Below, one piece after another: positions 52,131-61,826 of a DNA stretch of 64,000 nucleotides. How positions within the stretch are numbered: position 1 is the stretch's first letter; each line of letters begins with the position of its first letter. Below the pieces are notes generated by a model, which saw only the letters and a list, made by a program, of their open reading frames with translations, did no database searches and had not been told where the DNA came from. The stretch covers positions 8,928,001-8,992,000 of the forward strand of contig CANTUV010000015.1 in assembly GCA_947685225.1 (NCBI GenBank), read 5' to 3'. The translations under genes were made by a program, and so were the position numbers. The DNA comes from Garcia nutans (Eukaryota > Streptophyta > Magnoliopsida > Malpighiales > Euphorbiaceae).

Positions 52131-53684
52131 CCTTAATCTCAACTCTTATTTCTAGGTTATTAGGCTTTGAGCAAATTAAGGATATGTATGCCAATGATGT
52201 TGACTTTGCAAATGTTTATAAAGCATATGAGCATTTTGTATTTCAAAAGTTTTATAGGAATGATGGGTAATTGTTTAAGGATGGAAGATTATGCATGCCT
52301 AGTTGCTCATTAAGGGAATTGCTTGTGTGTGAGGCACATAGTGGTGGACTCATGGGACATTTTGGGGTTTTTAAGACTTTAGACATTCTGCATGAACATT
52401 TCTATTGGCCAAACATGAGAAATGATGTTGAAAGAATTTGTGCCAAGTGTATTGCATGTAAACAAGCAAAATCTAAGTCTTTACCTCATGGGTTGTATAC
52501 TCCTTTACCTATTCCTAATGCACCTTGGATTGACATATCTATGGACTTTGTTTTGGGGCTGCCTAGGACTAGAAAAGGGAAAGATAGCATATTTGTTATT
52601 GTTGATAGATTCAGCAAAATGGCTTATTTTATTGCATGTCACAAAACTGATGATGCAACAAATATTGCTAATTTATTCTTTGGGGAAGTAGTTGGATGCA
52701 TGGCATTCCTAAAATAATTATAAGTGATAGAGATGTGAAGTTCTTAAGTCATTTTTGGCATGTTTTGTGGAATAAGTTAGGTACTAAATTGTTGTTCTCT
52801 ACAACTTGTCATCCACAAACTGATGGACAAACAGAAGTGATAAATAGGACTTTAGGATCTTTGTTACATACTGTTGTGGGTAAGAATTTGAAAACTTGGA
52901 AAGATTAGTGGAGTTTGCATATAATAGAAGCATACATTCTTCTACAGGTTATTCACCATTTGAAATTGTTTATGGTTTTAATTCGCTTACACCACTTGAT
53001 CTATTTTCTTTGACATTAAATGAAATAACTAACTTAGATGGTGAAAAGAAAGCGGAGTTGGTTAAGAAGATACATGAGAAGGTACGAGCTCATCTTGAGA
53101 AGAAATATGAATCATTTGTCCATAATGCAAATAGAAGAAGGAAACATGTGATTTTCCAACCTGGTGATTGGGTATGGGTTCATATGAGGAAGGAAAGATT
53201 TCCTAAACAAAGGAAATCCAAGTTGGATGCATGGGGAGATGGCTCATTCCAAGTTTTAGAACGAATCAATGACAATGCCTACAAAATCGATCTACCAGGT
53301 GAATATAATGTTTATACAACTTTCAATATAAGTGATCTTTCTCCTTTTGATGTAGATTCAGATTTGAGGAAAAATCTTTTTGAGCAAGGAGGGAATGATG
53401 AGAAAACTATAAGCAAGCTTGATGAATCTACACAAGGCAGCAATTATGTTGATGATATCATTATGCCAAGTGGACCAATCACAAGATCACAATCAAAGAA
53501 ACTCCAGCATGTGTTCCAACACTTCATTCAAAGGTGGATTAATGAAGAGGGAGGCCAACTTATAATGAATATGATAGATCATGAAGAGGAAGTCAGAAAC
53601 TCACCAAGATGCATGAAGAATCTGCCCAAAAGTATGGTGATGGGTATTAGCACGAATTTGGAATATAATATTGATGTGGTTTAG
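52131..53684 (+). pseudogene. B3 integrase and LTR-encoded tail
   Basis: 52070-52270, then a stop (TAA for TAC/TAT at DG*L). 52271-52717: HSGGLMGHFGVFKTLDIL, CAKCIACKQAKS, SMDFVLGLPRTRKG. 52696-52908: IISDRDVKFLSHFWHVLW, HPQTDGQTEVINRTL. 52896-53684: VIFQPGDWVWVHMRKERFP, GSFQVLERINDNAYKI, SDLSPFDVDSDLRKN, GPITRSQSKKLQHVFQHF. DDE residues are present across frames. Confidence 0.9.
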
Positions 53685-54177
53685 TGCTAGTGTGACTAGA
53701 CACATGTGAACCAACACCAAAATGCATGTAGAACCTGTCCATCAATGTTGTCAGAATTATGGGCGGTAATTTAGAATATATTATTGATGTGGATGAATAG
53801 TTAATGCTATTGTGACTAGATACATATAAACCTGGACTTTTAAGCCATTAGTTCTTCTTTTCCACCTATATAAGGAGGGGAAAAAGAACTAAAGGGGGTT
53901 ACTACGAATTTCCAGTTTATGCTAAATGTAATTGATGTGTTTTCAAGTTTGAGAGGTTTTCTTCTTATTCTTGTTGCATGAAGAATTGGTTCTAACTTAT
54001 CAAGTCTGACTTGTGGCGTTTAAATCAATTCATTTCTTCATCCCAATCACCCAAGTTGTCAATTACAGGTTAGTTGTGGGTTTGGTAGGAAGGATTTGTT
54101 TTTTGAGTTCTAAGATTCTATGCTAGATGTGTATGTGGGGTTCTAGATGTAATATTTGATCCATGGGTTCCTCATCT
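53396..54177 (+). repeat. B3 3' LTR
   Basis: 782 bp, TGATGAGAAAAC to GGGTTCCTCATCT, preceded by GAGCAAGGAGGGAA and followed by ttgcc. Confidence 0.92.
53866..53875 (+). promoter_or_regulatory. TATA box in the B3 3' LTR
   Basis: CTATATAAGG in TTCCACCTATATAAGGAGGG, placed mid-LTR. Weaker forms are at the same place in the other B LTRs. Confidence 0.55.
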
Positions 54178-54182
54178 TTGCC

Positions 54183-54296
54183 TCTCATGCTTTTCATTCA
54201 TGTTTTCAAACTCTAGTTGCATCCTCTCAAATTGTTGTTGCATGGCTTTGAGAAGGAAGGTTGTGTCTTGTTTATTGTCTCCACTTGATGATTCCA
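54183..54296 (-). pseudogene. C2 gag start
   Basis: Starts MESSSGDNKQDTTFLLKAMQ at 54296, just after an acceptor-like ATTTCAG, and runs as a coil (QQQFERMQLEFENMNEKHER) to the B3 insertion. This is the gag N-terminal coil seen in other families here. An upstream in-frame ATG at 54396 lies in leader sequence and is unlikely. Confidence 0.72.
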
Positions 54297-55312
54297 TATT
54301 AACCTGAAATTTTGAGAACAAAATAAAGAAAACACAAGAACTCTCCCTTGCATGTTTGCTCTTGTGGTAATGACACTCTACTCGTGTTTCATTCACAATT
54401 GGCTTTTATCCTATTATAAGCTCACTCACTCTTGCCTTTTTCCACTCAATCAATCTTTATGATTTTATACACAAGGGTCAGTTTAAATCACAATTAAACG
54501 ATTCAATGTAAACAATTTTAATGAGAATTAACAAAGGAATCCTAATTGAGTAAGAAGAGGTGAAAACAAAACTAGAGGCAAATAACACAACCAAACAAAT
54601 GAAAGGAACACACCTGAATTAGAATTAAGTGTATAATGATTTTTTTTTTGTATGTTATTTAGGCAGCAATGATTCGATATTGTTACATATTGAAGATATA
54701 AGATTCAAATGGGCAGAATTAACAAATGACAACTAAAGATGCAAACAATATGACGAATTGGAAATTTAATGAATGAAACTTGTAATTCCCTAGTGGAAAC
54801 ACAAATTATCACACCAAACACTCAAATAATGTGAAATAAATGGTTTTTGCAAGAATCCAAACTCAATTGACATGAGTTGATTCCAAACAGCTCCACATTC
54901 TCACAATAACACTAATTGAAAAGAACTAGTTCATAAATGATTTTCCCTTATATTTTAGTATATTTCAACTAAAAATAACTGAACTTGAAGATGACAATCA
55001 TGTTAGAACAGCAAAAGGGAACTTAATTAACACAAAAGAAGCAAAAAAAAGAAAAAGAAAAAGAATAGAATGATGTAATTTGCAATTTTTTTTAACAGAA
55101 TTTTTTGTTGTTATTATATGAATTCAAATATAACTTAGGAAAAATTTCCCCCAAATTAGATAACCCAAAACAAAGAAACAGAGAGATTTGGGCAAAAGAG
55201 CTAATTAGAATGAATTTGAAGTTTTGGATTCAAATTGGTATTCGATAGCCCAAGAACACTAAGAAAAACAAATAAAACAATAGATAAAGGATAGATAATT
55301 ACTTGGTAAACC
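54297..55312 (-). other. C2 5' leader, about 1 kb
   Basis: Non-coding, AT-rich. Minus strand has TACCAA/GTAATT near the primer site and AAAATTTCAG before the ATG, so the same donor/acceptor layout is possible. No conserved reading frame. Confidence 0.45.
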
Positions 55313-55325
55313 GGCTCTAATACCA
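55313..55325 (-). other. Primer binding site of C2
   Basis: Minus strand TGGTATTAGAGCC, one mismatch from the standard site (C to T). Confidence 0.87.
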
Positions 55326-55327
55326 AA

Positions 55328-56129
55328 TGATGCGGAACCCCAAGACCCGAATTCGATTCTTATAACTCTTTGTCAAATGAATCAGATTTTCAATTACACC
55401 CAAGTAATCAGATTCTGGTTTGTTCTTACACCCAAGAACACTTTTCTAATTAGAACTCAAGTTACACAGAAGTTTCCCTTGAACCCCAATGAAATAAGCA
55501 CTCAACAACACAAGAAATAGGAATTAAAACTTAAAAACAAATGAACAATTCAATTGCAATTCAATCAACACATTATGCATAAAAACTCAAAGAAAGCAAA
55601 CTCTCTTTTCATTCATAAAATGATAATTCATAATTTTCTTAGATGCGACAAACACAAAGAAAACAGCCCCTTTTATAGGGGTTTACATCAGAAATAAAAC
55701 ACAACCTAATGTTAGATTAATTCTCCTCCATAAATGCATTTGTAACTCCCATGGTGAATGGTCAAGTTTTCAAATTCAAAACTGAAATTCCTCTCTTTAA
55801 ATGTATGTATCTAGACAGAATATGGGTAAATGGTAGTGGAACATTATTTTAATGGCTGATTATAATGGTTGGTGGTTATGCTCAAAGGAATTTAAAAGGT
55901 CTTTGAAGAAGAGGTTCAAAAACAAACATATTTATACCTTAAAAATAAGCAAAATTTGGCCAACTTGGCCCACACCTCAAAAGAACAAAAAAAAAAATGA
56001 GCCCAAATGCACTTAAGCTTAATTCAAGTCTTCTAGCCCAATTTTGTTGACATATTTGGGCTCTCCATTGTTTCCATTCTGGTTTGTTCTATTTTGCTCT
56101 TTTGACCATCTTGGGTGGCATTTGTATCA
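55328..56129 (-). repeat. C2 5' LTR
   Basis: 802 bp, TGATACAAATGCC (56129) to GGGGTTCCGCATCA (55328), minus strand. Compared with the C1 LTR it lacks a block after the first 60 or so bases that encodes GPITRSSAKR, so this copy's LTR has no integrase tail. CTATAAAAGG at 55669-55678. Confidence 0.85.
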
Positions 56130-56134
56130 TTTGT

Positions 56135-56565
56135 ATCAATTAATGATAGGCATTTTGAAACAATTGGAGAATGTTGAAGTTACATTTGGAAAAGCTCAAG
56201 AGTCAGAAAGTAGAGGAAAAAGAACACGTGGGCATGATAAAGAATATGGTGAATCCCAACAATGGAGAACGAAAAGCATATTTTTTTATCTTCCAAATTG
56301 AAAGTATAACTTAAAGCATCACAATCTTGATGTCATGTATAGTGAGAAAAATGTGTTCAATAATATGATATACACCTTGCTTATTGAAAGAAAGTGGGAA
56401 GAGAAAAGATCATCTAAATGCCCGTAAAGATCTACAATCAATGGGTCTAAGAGAAGACCTTTAGCCAAATGAGAATGGAAAATATCATCTTGCTCTTTTT
56501 ACGATGACTATTTGATGAGGAAACCCACAAGAATGAAAATGGTCTTAAAAATTGCCAAATCAAGT
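56135..56565 (+). pseudogene. CACTA (En/Spm) transposase remnant
   Basis: Plus-strand reading MIGILKQLENVEVTFGKAQE, RGKRTRGHDKEYGESQQWR, KSIFFYLPN, stop, KYNLKHHNLDVMYSEKNVF, NNMIYTLL, then in shifted frames GSKRRPLAK and similar. The order (LEQL..VTFGK, QQWRKKSIFF.LPYW, HNLDVMHIEKNV, RKDL..MGLR) is what I recall of TNP2-like CACTA transposases, which cut and paste DNA transposons. The stop sits where Trp is expected (TGG to TGA). No CACTA terminal repeats are seen. C2 inserted at its left edge. Confidence 0.72.
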
Positions 56566-57009
56566 AGTAACTAGCCAAAGCTTAATCCATCAATTAAGTT
56601 GGTTTGTTTCTTCACCCAATTGTACAAAATTGGATTAAGAACTCGAATAACTCATAATATCCAAGCCCCAAATCCAATTGCACAAAAACAAAGAAAATAG
56701 GAATTCAATTAACTATACTAAGAAAATCTCCTAAGCAAATCAATAAACACCTTATAGCATAAAACACAAATGATAGTTATAAAAACTCTCTTTTAGAAGA
56801 TATTGATCTGAATACAAAATTAATGCCCAAAATACAAAGAAATCAGCCTGTATATATAGGCTTTACAAAAGACAAAGAAAAAACACAATTAAATGAGATT
56901 ACATTAATTTCCTTGAAACTCCCATGAGTAGTGGTTGACTGCATTGAATGAGTTGTAATTGCTGGAGGTTCCATTTGGAGAGAATTCAATGCTATTTGAA
57001 GAACATAAG
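56566..57009 (-). repeat. Decayed family-C-like LTR remnant
   Basis: 56611-56941 matches the order of short blocks in the C2 LTR (CACCCAA, GAACTC, AAATAGGAATT, ACACCTTATAGCATAAAA, CAGCC near TATATAGGC, AACTCCCATG) but is much diverged. TATATATAGG near 56850 takes the TATA place. 56942-57009 shows nothing recognisable. Confidence 0.55.
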
Positions 57010-57848
57010 TGATACAAACCAGCCACGAGGCAAGGATCCATTGGTGCTTCTAAATGGGCCATTGACTAGGAGCAGAGCTAAGAAGTTTGGAGCAGCTATG
57101 GGATTGCATATTCAAGATCAAATTTCAAAGGAAGTGACTGAAATGGCAATGGAAAAGTGCACAATAGAGCTTGAAGAAGGCACACCAAAGCTGATTATGA
57201 TGCTTAGTGTGAATATGGAAGCTAAAGGCTAGCTAAAGATGTCCAACGTGCAAGAAAGGTCCATGGGGGTTCATATACAGCCTTGGGAAGTAATTTAAGG
57301 CCTATGGACAGCCCAAATAGTGTGGGGCATGCTCTTATTTTGAAGGGATTTAGTTTGGCCAAAATTTGGCATTTTTTTGGCACATGGGATGTGTGGTCCC
57401 CTATTTAGTTATTTCAGAATATTAGTTTGTTTCCATACTTTCTATTTTCCTTAGTGGGTTAGAATTTTGACTTTGTACCTTTCCTTTTCCCATTAGAATT
57501 AGGGATTCAGATTTTATTGGCCTTTTAGTATAAATAGGGCCTTATTTTCTTGTAAGCACACTTTTTTTTGACAAATTATATTCTCAATTTTCTTATTGAA
57601 AATTTCTGCCATCATAGAACAAGAGTGGATTCTCTTTTTCTTCTGATTGCATCAAGAATTAGATTTACTTATCAATTTCGATTGTGGCGTTCTTCTAATT
57701 CGAGCTTCCTAAATCCTTCCGTTATAAGTGTTCGTGCTTGGCTAAGTAATTAGGTGCTTTAGAAGGTGGTTTTTCCTTCATTCTTGGTTTTCTTTTATCA
57801 ATCATGCGTTGGGGTTTGAGGCCTTCATTGCCATAGGGTTCTGAGTCA
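57010..57848 (+). repeat. D2 5' LTR
   Basis: 839 bp, TGATACAAACCAGCC to GGGTTCTGAGTCA. Encodes the tail GPLTRSRAKKFGAAMGLH and IELEEGTPKLIMMLS, close to D1's. TATA box TATAAATAGG at 57529-57538. Confidence 0.88.
57529..57538 (+). promoter_or_regulatory. TATA box in the D2 LTR
   Basis: TATAAATAGG, about 310 bases before the LTR end, followed by a C/T-rich start-like region. Confidence 0.6.
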
Positions 57849-57850
57849 TT

Positions 57851-57863
57851 TGGTATCAGAGCC
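57851..57863 (+). other. Primer binding site of D2
   Basis: TGGTATCAGAGCC, two bases after the LTR. Confidence 0.93.
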
Positions 57864-57871
57864 AATTACAG

Positions 57872-58726
57872 GTAAATCTTTATCTATTTGTCTTTCTAGG
57901 GTTGTTTTAATTGCTCCGTTAGGGTTCTAATTTGGGATTTCGAATTGGGATAGAGTCTTTATTATTCCAAATTGGGTTTGTTTTATTTGTTCTGAATTAG
58001 GTTGTTCTATTTGTTCTATTTTGGATTTTCGAATTGGGTTATAGAATTCTTTGTTTAATTTCGAATTGTGTTCTTGCCTTTTGATTCAAAATACATTTTT
58101 CTTATTCCGAATTGGGTATAAATTGGGCTGAAGGCTTTGTGTTTAGTTGGTGATCAAAAGATAGTGACCAGATCCTAAAAAAAAAGAGTACAAAATCACT
58201 TCAACAAAAATTCTTTGCTTTTCTAGTAATTTAAGGTATTAGAATCGTTTTGAATCAGGTTGAAAGTAATCAAAATTTTGGCCACCAATTTCTCCCAATG
58301 GAGAGGCTATTTTATTATGTTTTCTTGCTGATTTAGAAGTTTTCTTTTCGAAATTGAATTCTTAGGGAGTCTTGATACTAGCTTTCTTGGATAGAATTAT
58401 TAGGTCCATAACCTAACTTGCTAAGGTGAGCTGGTTTTGATACATTTTGACCAGATTCGTCATAATTTTTGACCTCTTTGTTTCTATTTCTTGTTTGAGC
58501 TACCATTTTAATTCCATGACATTGCTAGAGTATTATTTGTTTGATTCTATACTCTGGTTGATATAATCGTGTGACACAAAATTTTCTTGTGTTGCCTCCA
58601 AAATTGTCAAGTTTCTTTCTAGGTGTCATTCTAGGATTTAGGTTCTAGTTCCCTTGAACATGCTTGGTGATTGATTTGTGAGCCTTTGTTCTAAAGTGCA
58701 ATCGAAGAATTAGTGAAGGTGAGGTA
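57872..58726 (+). other. D2 5' leader
   Basis: Starts TTACAG/GTAAATC, a good donor-like site. Possible acceptors are TTTCTTTCTAG (about 58621) and CATTCTAG (about 58634), less clear than in other families. T-rich, no coding. Confidence 0.45.
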
Positions 58727-60274
58727 ATGAGTAGCAATTCTAGTAGAGATAAAGGCATAGCTGTTGAGAAAGAAGAGATGAGTATCTGGGATATTGTAGA
58801 TGATCTTGAGACGTGCAAGCAAGCAAATGAGGGCAATATGGAAAGAATAGAAAATACATTGGCTAGCTTGCAGCAATCCATGGAACGCTTAATGCAAGCA
58901 CAACAACCTGCTCCAATAAGGCTACCACAGAGAATTCTACAACCAGCAAGAGCTGAAGAGAGAGAAGAGCCAGTTAGGAGGAGGGCACCAAGAGGTGCAT
59001 ATGAGAGAGGCCGTGTGGTTGATTATGGATTTGAAGAAGGAGAGGCTGAAATTTATCAAGCACCTATCAATGATAATGATTTGACTTCCATCAAAATGAA
59101 GGTTCCTGAATTTAGAGGGAACAACAATGCTGAAGAATACATTGAATGGGAGCGCAAAGTAGAGCAAATGTTTGAGTGCCATAATTATTTTGAAGAAAAG
59201 AAGTCACACATAGTAGTTGTGGAGTTCAAGGGTTATTCAACATTCTGGTGGGATCAACTAAAATCCACTAGAAGAGGCAAGGGGTTGAGAGCCGTACCCG
59301 CATGGGAGGAGTTGAGAGACATGATGAGGCAGCGATTTATCCCTTCTCATTATTATAGGGATCTTTATAATCGCTTAACACGACTGGTGCAAGGTGGCAA
59401 GAGTGTAGAAGAATACCACAAGGAGATGGAGATGATCATGGCTAGAGCTAATATTGAGGAAGATGAACAACGAATGATGTCTAGATTTCTTGGAGGACTT
59501 AATCAGAATATTGCAAGTGAGTTGGACATGTATGATTACAATACCATGGAGGAGATGGTTGATAAAGCTATGAAGATAGAGAGGAGGTTAAAGAGCAAGA
59601 GTTCCACCAAACTTGGCTATGGGAGACTACAAAATGTGTTTGGGAGTAATTCGGCCTATAGAGGACCCCAATATAGTGGTGGGACAAATTCAGCCAATAG
59701 GGGTGAAGAGAAAGGGGAGTTCAAGAATTCATTCCAGAAAAGCAATGCTGCAACCTCCAGTGGAAAAGGGCCATCTATTGGTCCAAACAAGCAAACAGCT
59801 ACGCCTAACACTACCACTCCTAGTAGTGAGATTAAATGTTTTAAGTGTTTAGGGAATGGGCATATTGCATCCCAATGTCCAAATAGAAGAGTTATGATTG
59901 CTACTGCTGATGGTGATGCTGTGTCTGATAATGATAATGATGATGTTGGGAACTTTGATTCTCCTATATATGATGATGTTGGTAGTGATGAGCATGTTGA
60001 TTGTACTTTGTTAGCTGAGCGTGGTAAATTGTTAGTTGCTAGGCGTGCATTGAATATGCAGGTGAAAGAGGAAAGTCTAGTACAGCGTGATAATATTTTT
60101 CATACTAGATGCTTAGTGAATAGTAAGGTTTGTACACTTATTATTGATAGTGGGAGTTGTACTAATGCTGCAAGTACTACTATGGTTGAAAAATTGGGGT
60201 TAGAATGTATGAAGCATCCCAATCCTTATAAGTTGCAGTGGTTTAATGATAGTGGTGAGGTGAAAGTGATGTAA
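58727..60274 (+). CDS. D2 gag-protease, 515 codons, open
   Basis: The longest intact frame in the window. Order: N-terminal coil (residues about 15-65, ESMERLMQ-like), basic PVRRRAPRGAYERGR, capsid (about 125-290) with KVPEFRGNNNAEEYIEWE, FECHNYFEEKK, STFWWDQLK, RQRFIPSHYYRDLYNRL and EEYHKEMEMIMARANIEE, spacer, intact knuckle CFKCLGNGHIASQCPN (about 380), acidic region, RRALNMQVKEESLVQRDN and protease TLIIDSGSCTNAAS, then QWFNDSGEVKVM. The DSG triplet is canonical. The protease C-terminal half (HILLGRPW part) is missing because the LTR begins there. It could make capsid but not a full protease. Confidence 0.93.
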   Translation: MSSNSSRDKGIAVEKEEMSIWDIVDDLETCKQANEGNMERIENTLASLQQSMERLMQAQQPAPIRLPQRILQPARAEEREEPVRRRAPRGAYERGRVVDYGFEEGEAEIYQAPINDNDLTSIKMKVPEFRGNNNAEEYIEWERKVEQMFECHNYFEEKKSHIVVVEFKGYSTFWWDQLKSTRRGKGLRAVPAWEELRDMMRQRFIPSHYYRDLYNRLTRLVQGGKSVEEYHKEMEMIMARANIEEDEQRMMSRFLGGLNQNIASELDMYDYNTMEEMVDKAMKIERRLKSKSSTKLGYGRLQNVFGSNSAYRGPQYSGGTNSANRGEEKGEFKNSFQKSNAATSSGKGPSIGPNKQTATPNTTTPSSEIKCFKCLGNGHIASQCPNRRVMIATADGDAVSDNDNDDVGNFDSPIYDDVGSDEHVDCTLLAERGKLLVARRALNMQVKEESLVQRDNIFHTRCLVNSKVCTLIIDSGSCTNAASTTMVEKLGLECMKHPNPYKLQWFNDSGEVKVM

Positions 60275-60850
60275 ACCAGCATGGCAAGGATCCTTTGGTG
60301 CTACAACAAGGACCATTGACAAGGAATAAAGCAAGGAAGTATGGCGTCACTCTTGGATTGCATGTTCAAGACTTTGTTACAAGGGAGGTGACTGAATTAG
60401 CAATAAACAAGTGCAGTATGGAGCTGGAAGACCAACAAAGGCTGATTGTGATGCTGAATGTTTATATGGAAGATAAGGCTTTAAAAATGGGCTAGAGGAG
60501 CAAGAAAGGAGTAAGGAAGGCAGCCCATATGCAAGCACATGGGCCTTGGACGAAATTAGGTTTTTGGGACCACTTTTGTCACATGGGCAGCCTATTCTTT
60601 CATGCACATGGGCTGTGTTCACACCCATGCACATGGGATGTGGTTCCCTTCTTTCCTTAGTTGGTTAGGATGATATTTTCCTTATTTGACAAGGATCCTT
60701 TCTGTCCAGATCTAATTTTTACATGTTCCCAAACCAATTTAAGGTAATTAGATATCCTTGATTCTACCCAGAAGAATTGCAACCCTAGCTGCCAACCCTC
60801 AATTAACCTTCTTTTGCACTTTTCATTCTTCTAGCTGAAACCTTCTTCTT
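60272..60850 (+). repeat. D2-side second LTR, partial and divergent
   Basis: Starts TGATGTAAACCAGCATGGC. The tail frame to 60495 has GPLTRNKARKYGVTLGLHV and REVTELAINKCSMELED, like the 5' LTR tail but far from identical. Later bases share short blocks (CACATGGGATGTG). No LTR end is found before the C3 leader, so it is cut off at about 60850. Confidence 0.65.
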
Positions 60851-61059
60851 CTTTTTTTTTTTTGATATAGTAGAAACAGAAAATAACACTAAAAATTTAA
60901 ATTAATTCACAAAATATTCAAACATGCAGCAATATGCACTTGTAAACCCTAATTGGGTTCTAAATGATATTAGGGTAGAAAATTAACTTCAATCAACAAT
61001 TAATCTAATTAAAACAGCAAGCTATAATCTAAGATAAATAAGAATTTACCTTAATTCAA

Positions 61060-61070
61060 TCTCGATACCA
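61060..61070 (-). other. Primer binding site of C3, mutated
   Basis: Minus strand TGGTATCGAGA; the last bases differ from TGGTATCAGAG by a shift or indel. Position two bases from the LTR supports the call. Confidence 0.65.
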
Positions 61071-61072
61071 AA

Positions 61073-61826
61073 TGATGTGGAACCCCAGCCTATAAAGAGA
61101 CTAAAACACCAACACACAATTGATATGGAATAAGAAGAAGAGCAAAATTCCCAACCTATTGAACCCCCAAATGACAAATGCAATTGAAAACACAAATAAT
61201 TGGTTGATTTAAGAAGATCAAGAATAGAAATTCACTAAGTTGTAAAGACCTTAATGAAATTCAATTCTTGTTGCAATAGAGAATTAAATAAGTAGTCTTG
61301 AAGCTGCCTCCCACGAAAAATATATTCTCCAAAACCCCAGCCAATAGCCCCTTTTATAGGGATTTTATAGTAAAAAGAAGAAACCCTAAAAATACTTGTA
61401 TGGGCTAAAGTAAATAAGGAGCCCAATTGGGCCTAACTTAGGCTGAACTTAACAAACTTAGACCTAACCATTTAAATCCAAATAACTAAAACCACAAAGA
61501 TGTAAAACGCTAAAATATAAATTAAACTCGTCCAAAATGGTCCTCATCTCAAAAAGGACCCAAAACAAGCCCAAATGCACTCAAGCTTAATGCAAGTCTT
61601 CTAGCCCAATTTTGTTGACATATTTGGGCTCTTCAAAACTTTCATATATGGACTTTCCATATTTAGATAGCCCATAATCAACATTTTTTGCATGAAAACT
61701 TGAAGTTGCTCTTTGAGTCTCTTAGCTCGAGATCTAGTAATTGGTCCACCAAAACTTTCAATATTTGGAATCAGCCCCCAATTGTTTCCTTTGCTTCCTT
61801 GACCATTATGGGCTGCGTTTGCATCA
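61073..61826 (-). repeat. C3 5' LTR
   Basis: 754 bp, TGATGCAAACGCAGC (61826) to GGGGTTCCACATCA (61073), minus strand. Tail frame 61601-61826: NIESFGGPITRSRAKRLKEQ and LQVFMQKMLIMGY. CTATAAAAGG at 61350-61359. Confidence 0.82.

Larger units (their letters stand above)
44342..54177 (+). mobile_element. B3: complete family-B Ty3/gypsy with B4 inside
   Basis: Plus-strand element, LTRs 44342-45123 and 53396-54177 (both 782 bp), target duplication ttgcc (44337-44341, 54178-54182). Outer LTR ends have each mutated (TAATGAGG for TGATGAGG; CCTCATCT for CCGCATCA). About 6.9 kb without B4. All domains are present with many stops and frameshifts. Confidence 0.93.
44267..56129 (-). mobile_element. C2: family-C Ty3/gypsy, 5' end, hit by B3 and C1
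   Basis: Minus-strand element with 5' LTR 55328-56129, primer site 55313-55325, leader, and gag start at 54296. Gag is broken by B3 (ttgcc duplicated) and continues for about 75 bases at 44267-44341, where C1 starts. The remainder would lie left of C1, outside the window. It is the oldest frame of the nest seen here. Confidence 0.82.
57010..60850 (+). mobile_element. D2: family-D-like element with open gag-protease and no pol
   Basis: Plus strand: LTR 57010-57848, primer site, leader, one long open frame for gag and protease, then directly a second LTR-like stretch from about 60270. The whole of RT, RNase H and integrase is absent. The join is at TGATG, which is both the next protease bases and the LTR start. 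The two LTRs share layout but differ strongly, so they may not be a true pair. The right end is uncertain. Confidence 0.8.
60851..61826 (-). mobile_element. C3: family-C 5' end (LTR plus leader stub)
   Basis: Minus-strand 5' LTR (61073-61826), primer site (61060-61070, TGGTATCGAGA, mismatched) and about 200 bp of AT-rich leader with AAG/GTAAATTC, ending where D2's LTR fragment starts. No gag remains. Right flank cttgt; the matching flank is not visible. Confidence 0.75.

Noticed and set aside
52422..52691. Leucine-rich 89-codon plus-strand frame
   Set aside because: An off-frame reading of the B3 integrase core; the same shadow appears at 15570-15720 in B1.
58727..60274. A host gene, because of its length and open frame
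   Set aside because: It has the gag fold signatures, zinc knuckle and protease of a Ty3/gypsy element and sits between LTRs.
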